The notes under the pieces: generated by a model
Databases searched by the model: none
The model's input: only the letters and a program-made list of their open reading frames with translations
Told to the model about the DNA's origin: nothing
Made by a program: the position numbers and the translations under genes
Assembly (NCBI GenBank): GCA_964618405.1
Contig: CAZUAY010000247.1
Location: 1-5,907 of the forward strand
Direction: 5' to 3'
Source: JBBQIY01 sp964618405
GTDB lineage: Bacteria > Verrucomicrobiota > Kiritimatiellia > RFP12 > UBA3636
Length of the DNA stretch: 5,907 bases
Part shown: one piece after another, positions 1 to 5,907 of the stretch
Layout of the letters: every line of letters starts with the position of its first letter
Numbering within the stretch: the first letter of the stretch is position 1

Positions 1-2
1 AT

Positions 3-224
3 GCCAATAATGAAATTCACATTGAGGTCAGCACTGGCGGGAAGCTGATCGGGTTGTCGTCCGGTGATCCTGGTAGCCACGAATCAGAAAAGACAACCCA
101 CATAAAACTATTCAGCGGTTTGGCATTGGCGATTGTCCAAAACACTGGTGAACAGGCCGAAGTGGTCGTGCGAGTTTCTTCTCCCGGACTAAAATCGGCA
201 GAAACGGTCATTTCTGTATGCTGA
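3..224 (+). CDS. C-terminal fragment of a glycoside hydrolase family 2 (beta-galactosidase-like) enzyme
   Basis: The + strand is open from the window edge to a TGA at 222-224, giving the last 73 residues of a protein whose start lies outside the window. The fragment matches the final beta-sandwich domain of bacterial GH2 beta-galactosidases. It has an IHIEVSTGGKLIGLSSGDP stretch (family pattern: evxGpGxlxGvgNGDPtshE), then SHES, then FSGLALAIVQNTGEQAEVVVRV (family pattern: FnGlalaivqs..G.i.l.a), and ends with SSPGLKSAETVIS. In GH2 enzymes this accessory domain follows the catalytic TIM barrel; the catalytic acid and nucleophile are not in view, so substrate cannot be told. The usual NGD is SGD here. 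The gene converges on the large minus-strand gene with only 9 bp between stop codons. The family call rests on remembered domain patterns and is fairly secure; beta-galactosidase as opposed to another GH2 activity is not. Confidence 0.82.
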   Translation, partial: ANNEIHIEVSTGGKLIGLSSGDPGSHESEKTTHIKLFSGLALAIVQNTGEQAEVVVRVSSPGLKSAETVISVC

Positions 225-233
225 GGTCAGAAA

Positions 234-3200
234 TTACTCCCACAAGATCAGCCGGAACCCACGCGGTGGAACGGTATCCTTCCACGTTGGAGCAAGCGTA
301 TAGGTCATTTCTTGATCCCAGACATCGCTCCCCTGCCCTCCCGGCTTCATGCCCAATGCCTTGAGATCAAGCTCCAGTTCGATCTCACGCTCTGCATCAG
401 TGTCGTTTACCACCGCCAGAATCATCTTGCCGTCCTTCGTGTAGGCCGAGGCCATGATCCGCCCGATGTCGTCGCCCAAGCGTTTGACCACGGCATTCTC
501 CCAATAGGGATGAAAAATGACGTTTTCATCCCAGCCGAGTGCGTCTTGAGTCGCCCAGATTTTCTCGCGTAGGGGACGACTTTTTACGTCGGAATCGTGA
601 ATGTCCACATCATGCACCACACAATAGCCATAGCTATGCAGCAGGGGCCGACGGTATTCCGGATTCTCTAAATCAAAATTTAACAAACGCTGTGGGTGGG
701 TTTCCCTGAGCGCACGAACCGTCATGTCGATAAAGACCATCTTGATGCCGTACAGGTATGGACAATAAGACCCGCGAAACATCTCCGGCGTCAAGACTCG
801 GAAATAATTTCCGTCCTGCACCACCCGGGTGCCCAAGCCTTCACCGCCACAGATGATGTCTGTAAAATGTTGCATCGGCATGACGCGCTGCATGCCCTGA
901 TGTGCGTAAATTCGGGCTTCAGGACCGGTACGTCGGATCATCCGGTACACATTGATCCACTGTTCGCGATAGCGATCATTGACATTCGGCCCCGTATCGA
1001 AATAGTAGCTGTGCGCCTCGGGGATAAGCGGCTTTTTGGCCTTCTCAAAGAAAGCGGCACGCGTGTGCTGCATCCAGTTAAAGAAAGAGTCAACCGAGAT
1101 CGGTCCGCCGCTGTAAGTGTTAGCGTTGCGCACCTTGGTATCCCTAAACGAACCAGTCCATTTTCCGTATTCGCCCTTCGGACCCAGCCACTCCTCAACA
1201 AACCAGGGCCATTCGGGCGTGAACGGCGACGTCAGACCGACGCCGAGATAGAGGAAGACCTCGTCGGCGGTCGGTTCGGCACGTTTCAGGGAAGCGCGGA
1301 TCGTGTCGATAGACGCTGTGTCGTAATCGGGAACGGTAAAATACTGCCAGGGCTGGCACCACATCTGAAAATCCTTATTTTCGCGACGGCGCAACACTTT
1401 CCGATCAAGCGGCTTCGATGGGGTCAAGGTGAATCCCAAACGATAAGTCCGCGGCGCATCGAGCGTCAGTGGCGCATCGATCAAGTTCAAGCGCACGGTC
1501 AGGGTCTCGCCTTCGCGGATCAGTTCCACCTGTTTGTCGGGCGTACGGTTATGCCAGGCATCGAGATCCCTGACCAACCAATTCAAACCCACTCGACCAC
1601 CACCGACCCAGAAATACGCACCCCCCTGCCCTCCGAGAAATTTCTGACACCAATAGTCACCAATGGCACCAGCCTTGCTACCCGTAATCTCACTGACCTG
1701 AGCATCCCGGATGATTTGCGCCATACTGCCTCGCAAGGGAATATCCAGCGATAACGACTGTACCGCCACACCGTTCGTCGGCGGCTGCAATTCCATGTCA
1801 ATCTCACAATATCCGTCAAAGTGAGTGACAAGACGGGTGGATACTCGAAATGCTTCTAAAGTTGCGGATCGCGTCAGGATCGCACGCATGTCCGTCGCTT
1901 CCCCCACCTCGGTCTCCACCAGCCCAATGGGATCGATTGCTTTTCCGTCCAACCGCAGTCGTGCCGGTGCCGTCAGTAACTCTTCGCCCTGACTGACCAG
2001 CGAATCGAACAAAATCCCCTGCCCGAATCCGTAGGTACGCCCCCAAGTTGAAATTTCGACTTTTAATTGTTGATTGTCCTTACTGCCCACTGGCGACGGC
2101 CCACTCGCCACTTCCACCGGTGTCCAAGGCGCGGGCACACGATCCGCATCCGGATCAATATACGGATGAAACGCCGGATGATCGGGGCCTGGTACCACGT
2201 ATGCCTGCTGCCAGGCTTCAGTCGCTTCACCATCCGGAGCAACGTAGTCGACAAACACAGTATAATTACCGAACGAGAGCGCGGTAAAATTCAGATCGAA
2301 CGTTGCGGTAAAGTACGAAGCATCCGTCGGAAGCGGCTGGTCGGCCCGAAAGGCCTCGCTGCCATCTGCCCGAAGGAAACGCACACGAATGGATCCTTCA
2401 CCGCGCCGCTGTGCGGAGATCCGCACCTGACGGGACGCATGTGTATAAAGATAGAATACGCGCAGGGGATCCTCGCGTTCCGAGATGGTTTTGCGTTCGA
2501 AGAGTGTCCGCAATGCGCCTGTCCGTTCTTCAACAATCCGGAATTCGCTTAGATTAAAATCCGCACCACTGCCAAATTTCATGTCCGACGTTCTGTATGG
2601 CGTTGCACGTCCTTTATCAACCAACGTTTCGGAACGGGTACTCAATCCGTATGACTCCGTCGTATCGCTGATAAATTCGGCCCGAACCGACGTGTTTGAC
2701 GGTGTGGCATCCACCTGAACCGCCTGTCCCGTCAGTCCTGCCTCGCGATCTATCCAATTTCCGATCCGAATCAGAGGTGAATCCTGCTTGAAGGTCAAGG
2801 CCGCAAAATGAGCCCGGTTGGTATCCGATCCCGCTACAGATGCCCAATTGGCCACCGCGCCAGACGCACCGTAACGACGGAGCAGATTAAAACGCCAAGT
2901 CGCGCCTTCAGGCGCAGCGGACAATCCCAACGCAGTGAAAGGAATTGCCGCCTCGACAAGCCAAAGACCGTTCGTGAGGGTGGTTCTGGCACGGATCGCT
3001 CCCGTCGTTATCCGGTGATCGGTCGCCTTCAGATCAGTTACCGTCCCATCCGGTGCAAACGCCAGTGCCCACATCTGACCGAGCGTCGGAGAAAGATACA
3101 GCTCCACGCGATCCTGACCCTGAGTGCCGCTTGCAGGAGCGGACTCGCGAGGTAGCTTTTCGGTCAATACAGCGAGATAAAGCGCGTCACGGTCGTAACT

Positions 3201-4270
3201 GAGTGCCAACCGGCTCGTCTCTGGCGATACCCTGGCCTGCCCGGAGGCGGCCAGACCGGTGGTGTCGAACGCATACTCGTTATCCGTGATCTGACCCGCT
3301 TGCATCGGTGTGCGTTCTCCCAGAACGACTAAACCTGATGGATGTTCGACCGTGGCGGCATCCGCCAGATAGAGCGACTGAACCTCTGCCAAGGTCAAAG
3401 GCCGCTCATAGATACGAAACTCGTCCATCAAGCTCTGTCCATTGAAGGCATGGGACCAGTCTCCGCCCGGCCCAACGCTGATGGGCTCGACCACATCAGC
3501 GTTTGCTAACGGAAATCGCACCTGACGGCGGCAGACAAGGTGGCCGTTATGGAATAGTTGCATCTCGTCAGGACTCCACGTGACTGCGAGATGATGCCAC
3601 TGCCCCGGCACCCAGTCCCGCATCCGCAGNNNNNNNNNNNNNNNNNNNNNNNNNNNNNNNNNNNNNNNNNNNNNNNNNNNNNNNNNNNNNNNNNNNNNNN
3701 NNNNNNNNNNNNNNNNNNNNNNNNNNNNNTCCACGTGACTGCGAGATGATGCCACTGCCCCGGCACCCAGTCCCGCATCCGCAGAGAAACCTCCGTCCAC
3801 AGTCCTTGTTCGCCAACGAGAAGCAATAACTTGTCGTCCGAAAAAAACTTGTACAATTGGAAATAGTTCGGGCCGGCATGGGCATAGAACAACACGTTAA
3901 ATCCATCGTCGGTGCCACTCCAGTCAAGCGGCTTGACCCAGCAACTGATTGTACCCTGTCGCAGATCGATGTTTCCCTTCGACGCATAAACGCTGTTGCG
4001 GGGCCGCTTGTCGCTGACCGGCAAGCCATCGACAATATCCCGCTTCGCCTTGGGATCGCCCCCAATCACCAGCGCTTGCCCACGGATTCCCTGTTCGAAG
4101 CGTGGCTCAGTCGCATGCGTGGCCGTGGGTGCGCCGCGAGCAATCACCGGCTCAGTATTGCCGTCGAAAGGCGCATAGAAGAACAAGGCATCATCCAACG
4201 ACGCGAAGCCGTTCAGAGCGCATACAGAAAACAAAATCGTGGTCGCCATCCGGCACAGTGAAACTTTCAT
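234..4270 (-). CDS. Large secreted LamG / CBM9-like / DUF6067 (GH123-like) glycosidase-domain protein, split by an assembly gap
   Basis: This is read as one gene from ATG at 4270 to TAA at 234-236, interrupted by 100 Ns and a duplicated 55-mer. Removing those 155 bases gives an exact 1293-codon frame. The start has GAAAGG 9 nt upstream. Residues 1-23 are a signal peptide (K2, R7, hydrophobic core, cleavage near GFA-S). Residues about 25-250 form a LamG (concanavalin-like) domain: YAPFDG, GTISCWVKP, PGQWHHLAVTW, DEFRIYERPLTLAEV. Residues about 265-450 resemble a CBM9/DOMON-like domain: YDRDALYLAV, DRVELYLSP, LWLVEAAIPFTALGL, WRFNLLRR. Residues about 455-655 are beta-rich and unassigned. Residues about 660-1293 resemble DUF6067/GH123-type modules: a beta-sandwich opening with WGRTYGF, a barrel-like region with IPEAHSYYFDTGPN and MVFIDM, then FHPYWEN and a C-terminal sheet with LAVVNDTD and PPRGFRLILWE. 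The catalytic residues are not identifiable by eye, so hydrolase activity is inferred. The protein is probably exported and binds or trims a glycan. Confidence 0.8.
3575..3629. repeat. Left copy of a 55-bp duplicated contig end
   Basis: This 55-bp stretch begins TCCACGTGACTGCGAG and ends CGCATCCGCAG directly against the Ns. It is identical, base for base, to 3730-3784. On the minus strand both copies encode the same LamG segment (LRMRDWVPGQWHHLAVTW), once before and once after the gap. An exact 55-bp overlap equals a common de Bruijn assembler k-mer length, which points to an assembly duplicate and not a biological repeat. Confidence 0.95.
3630..3729. other. Scaffold gap of exactly 100 Ns
   Basis: One hundred consecutive Ns sit inside the LamG-domain coding region. 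A round 100 is a placeholder length and carries no size information. Because the flanking sequence is duplicated and the frame is restored when 55+100 bases are removed, the true gap length is most likely minus 55, meaning the two contigs overlap and nothing is missing. Confidence 0.98.
3730..3784. repeat. Right copy of the 55-bp duplicated contig end
   Basis: This is the second identical copy of 3575-3629 and starts directly after the last N. Reading the minus strand, the authentic N-terminal half of the large gene runs through this copy (TEVSLRMRDW...) and breaks at the gap. The downstream half resumes within the other copy and continues SPDEMQLFHNG, the expected next strand of a LamG domain. 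Confidence 0.95.
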
Positions 4271-4378
4271 TTAAGTGAACCTTTCTTCGTTAAAACGCTC
4301 TCAAGACCCCTGCGCTCGCTTCGGCAGCCGTTCGGAGGCCAAAGTCTGTTGACTGCCTTTTTGCGAGTCGCTCCCACA
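4271..4378. other. Intergenic leader between the beta-helix gene and the large LamG gene
   Basis: This 108-bp spacer separates two minus-strand genes. It holds the ribosome binding site, the 9-mer CGAAGCGAG (4315-4323) also found before the other minus-strand gene, and a weak hairpin AGTC-TGTT-GACT (4343-4354). The hairpin stem is only 4 bp and has no strong T-tract on the minus strand, so I do not call a terminator. No convincing -35/-10 promoter is seen. The spacing allows either an operon with read-through or a separate promoter. Confidence 0.5.
4280..4285 (-). promoter_or_regulatory. Ribosome binding site of the large LamG/CBM9-like gene
   Basis: On the minus strand GAAAGG lies 9 nt before the ATG at 4270, a partial Shine-Dalgarno match. 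It supports this ATG over the in-frame internal ATG at codon 8, which would leave a signal peptide without its basic n-region. The context AGGTTCACT is identical to that before the next gene upstream. Confidence 0.6.
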
Positions 4379-5818
4379 CTATCGCACTTGCAACAGCGTT
4401 CCGGCGTATACATGCTCGTAGCAGCCCATGTCCGGGATGCCGACAATCCTGTCAATTCGGGGATTTCCGTCCAGATCCTGCGCGGTATTCATCCAACCAA
4501 TGGCCTGACCAGCATTCAGGCAAGGCGAGGTACCGCGCAGTCGATAATTTCCCGCAGCCGGATCGATGTATTGAGGATCACCCACGATGTTGCCTATGCC
4601 ACCTATATGCAGCGGAGAACAAGTATAGTGGACGCGGTTGGTTCGATCCTGATCGCCAAAAAACCAGTCCGGTAAGTTGATGTTGCCATAGACGATGCAG
4701 TTGGTCACGACGTCCTGACCGTTTCCGAAAAAGTAGATCGCTGATCCGCCCGGCGTCGGAGCTGGGGGCGGTTCATACCACTGCGACCTGGCAAAATTCC
4801 CAACGAACGTGCAGAACTCGATGCTGTTGGTGGTATCCGCTGTATGGACATATAAGCCGCCGCCCCGAATACCACCAAAACCGTTGTTTCTGTAGTCGGC
4901 TCTGTTGCGGGCGATTAGACAATTCTTAAGCCGATTCGGGCTGCCAATGAGGCAAATCCCAGCGCCATAGATTGCAAGGCTGTTGCTGATGATGTTATCG
5001 GTAATTTCGCTGTTCTCGATCAATGTCCACGTGATGGGTGTATCCACCAGAACGCCTCCTCCGCTGTTGCCACCAACCGTCGCGTTCACCTCGTTGCCGA
5101 CGATCCGCGAATTGCGGACCGTCAGCGTGTTACCCTGGAAATAGATTCCCCCGCCGCCTCTCGTTGCAAGGTTCGAAACAATTTCGGAGGCATCCACGGT
5201 CAAATGATAGTACTTCGCTTGAGCAGCGAAGAGACTAATCCCACCACCATTCATCGAGCGGTTTCCCCGAACGATGCAATTCGTAATATGGGGATTGTCA
5301 CTATTCCCGCTCGAAGAATCTGAGCCATAGCCAACATAGACGCCGCCACCCTTAAAATCTGCCCTGTTTCCCACGATCAAGCAGTTGTCAAGTTTCCCAT
5401 TTAATAAACGCACCCCCCCACCGTTCCCAAGATACGACGTACCCATGCAGTTTCCATTGGTAATGGTGAGTCCACGTAAGATTGCATCCTTGTGGTGCAC
5501 GTGAAAGCAGCGCACGGCGTCGTTGCCATCCACGATTGTGTGATCCCGGCCATTGACGCCTTCGATGGTCAAAGCCTTGGTCACGGTGATCTGCTCGCCG
5601 AGCCTATAGACACCATTCGAGACATAGATCGTGCCAGTCGTCGCTTGCGCCACGGCGTTACTGATCGTAAGCCAGGACTGCGCCCAGCTCAGCCCGTCGC
5701 GCCCTGCCGCATCCACCCCATTGGTAGCGACGTACCAAGGTCCCGCCGCGTGAACAGTCACGCCAGCCATTAAGCATAAAAACATCGTCCACAGAAACCA
5801 TTTCGTTTGACGTTGCAT
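4379..5818 (-). CDS. Secreted right-handed parallel beta-helix protein with choice-of-anchor Q-type C-terminus
   Basis: The gene encodes 479 residues from ATG at 5818, with GGAGG 7 nt upstream. The frame stays open 13 codons further upstream, but that longer start has no such site and would bury the signal peptide. Residues 1-24 are an export signal (basic MQRQTK, core FLWTMFLCLMAGV, cleavage near VHA-A). Residues about 26-125 show the usual entry to a beta-helix (WYVATNGVDAAGRDGLSWAQSW, TIYVSNGVY, TIEGVNGRDHTIVDG). Residues about 131-382 hold eight degenerate rungs with the pattern GGG[IV]-x(n)-[NS]-[CS]-x-I-x-x-N, for example GNGGGVRLLNGKLDNCLIVGN. Residues 412-468 match the choice-of-anchor Q tail: DPQYIDPAAGNYRL, SPCLNAGQ, DLDGNPRI, DMGCYE. 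Only 11 residues follow this, so no membrane or sorting anchor is visible. Related folds include pectate-lyase-like enzymes and surface adhesins; no lyase catalytic residues can be assigned, so the function is unknown. Confidence 0.87.
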   Translation of the reverse strand: MQRQTKWFLWTMFLCLMAGVTVHAAGPWYVATNGVDAAGRDGLSWAQSWLTISNAVAQATTGTIYVSNGVYRLGEQITVTKALTIEGVNGRDHTIVDGNDAVRCFHVHHKDAILRGLTITNGNCMGTSYLGNGGGVRLLNGKLDNCLIVGNRADFKGGGVYVGYGSDSSSGNSDNPHITNCIVRGNRSMNGGGISLFAAQAKYYHLTVDASEIVSNLATRGGGGIYFQGNTLTVRNSRIVGNEVNATVGGNSGGGVLVDTPITWTLIENSEITDNIISNSLAIYGAGICLIGSPNRLKNCLIARNRADYRNNGFGGIRGGGLYVHTADTTNSIEFCTFVGNFARSQWYEPPPAPTPGGSAIYFFGNGQDVVTNCIVYGNINLPDWFFGDQDRTNRVHYTCSPLHIGGIGNIVGDPQYIDPAAGNYRLRGTSPCLNAGQAIGWMNTAQDLDGNPRIDRIVGIPDMGCYEHVYAGTLLQVR

Positions 5819-5825
5819 CAGTGAA

Positions 5826-5830
5826 CCTCC
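5826..5830 (-). promoter_or_regulatory. Ribosome binding site (GGAGG) of the beta-helix gene, deciding its start
   Basis: Minus-strand GGAGG lies 7 nt before the ATG at 5818, an ideal Shine-Dalgarno match. It fixes the start there and not at the in-frame ATG at 5857, because the resulting protein begins directly with a classical signal peptide. Confidence 0.85.
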
Positions 5831-5907
5831 ACTAAGAGTAGAAACTGACCAATCCAAGGGTAACCTCGCTTCGCTCGGTGACTTCTTCGAAGGATGGTTT
5901 GCAAAGT
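5831..5907. other. Leader region upstream of the beta-helix gene
   Basis: No gene is apparent between the ribosome binding site and the right window edge. It contains a mirror-symmetric GAGCGAAGCGAG on the minus strand (5866-5877), overlapping the 9-mer CGAAGCGAG shared with the other minus-strand leader. A promoter is expected here, but I could not find a convincing -35/-10 pair. Confidence 0.45.

Noticed and set aside
221..230. Small inverted repeat CTGA-GG-TCAG at the end of the GH2 gene
   Set aside because: A 2-nt loop and a 4-bp stem cannot form a useful terminator hairpin, and no T-tract follows.
696..1754. A 352-codon open frame on the + strand antisense to the large gene
   Set aside because: It lies wholly inside the glycosidase-like coding region on the other strand. 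Its translation shows no domain or signal peptide pattern, and the minus-strand frame has clear family motifs. It is a shadow of the real gene.
3506..3629. The tail of the minus-strand frame from 4270 continuing past the Ns to 3506
   Set aside because: After the Ns it reads the duplicated 55-mer in the wrong frame (low-complexity, Cys/Arg-rich residues). The correct continuation is the other frame, joined once the overlap is collapsed.
3575..3784. Tandem or direct repeat as a biological element (attachment site, CRISPR-like or target-site duplication)
   Set aside because: The copies abut a 100-N placeholder, are exactly 55 bp, and their collapse restores the reading frame. An assembler overlap explains everything.
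3730..3800. Apparent start of the large protein at ATG 3800 (MDGGFSADAGLG...)
   Set aside because: It is out of frame with the true LamG coding sequence here, has no ribosome binding site or signal peptide, and exists only because of the assembly gap.
4219..4270. Lipoprotein signal in the large protein (Cys17 in FSVCAL)
   Set aside because: The residue before Cys is Val and the preceding residues do not fit the lipobox pattern. A standard signal peptidase I site near residue 23 fits better.
4343..4354. Possible terminator hairpin AGTC-TGTT-GACT between the two minus-strand genes
   Set aside because: The stem is 4 bp and the minus-strand side has no T-run of useful length. On the + strand there is a T-run, but no gene to terminate.

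Overview
The window reads as a piece of a short-read draft assembly, probably a metagenome bin. It comes from a polysaccharide-degrading bacterium, most likely of the PVC group (Kiritimatiellota, Lentisphaerota or Verrucomicrobiota). That placement is inference: secreted proteins joining a LamG domain, a CBM9-like domain and a glycosidase-like module, and 'choice-of-anchor Q' parallel beta-helix proteins, recur in those phyla. No phylogenetic marker gene is present.

Layout, left to right. Positions 3-224 (+) are the last 73 codons of a glycoside hydrolase family 2 (beta-galactosidase-like) enzyme whose body lies left of the window. Nine bases later, convergent to it, ends a very large minus-strand gene (234-4270). 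It encodes a secreted protein with a signal peptide, a LamG domain, a CBM9-like domain, a beta-rich linker and a DUF6067/GH123-like glycosidase module. A scaffold gap of 100 Ns (3630-3729) breaks it. The gap is flanked by two identical 55-bp copies of the same coding sequence; collapsing one copy and the Ns restores a single 1293-codon frame. After a 108-bp spacer, a second minus-strand gene (4379-5818) encodes a 479-residue secreted right-handed beta-helix protein with a choice-of-anchor Q-type C-terminus. The last 89 bp (5819-5907) are its leader and hold no gene.

The three genes fit a carbohydrate-processing neighbourhood: an exo-acting GH2, a large secreted binding/hydrolase-like protein, and a secreted beta-helix protein that may bind or act on polysaccharide. 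The two minus-strand genes share an identical ribosome-binding-site context and a common 9-mer about 45 nt before the start, so they may be co-regulated. I see no RNA gene, insertion sequence, CRISPR array or defence system. The most concrete anomaly is the assembly artefact inside the large gene, which would make an automatic annotation wrong.
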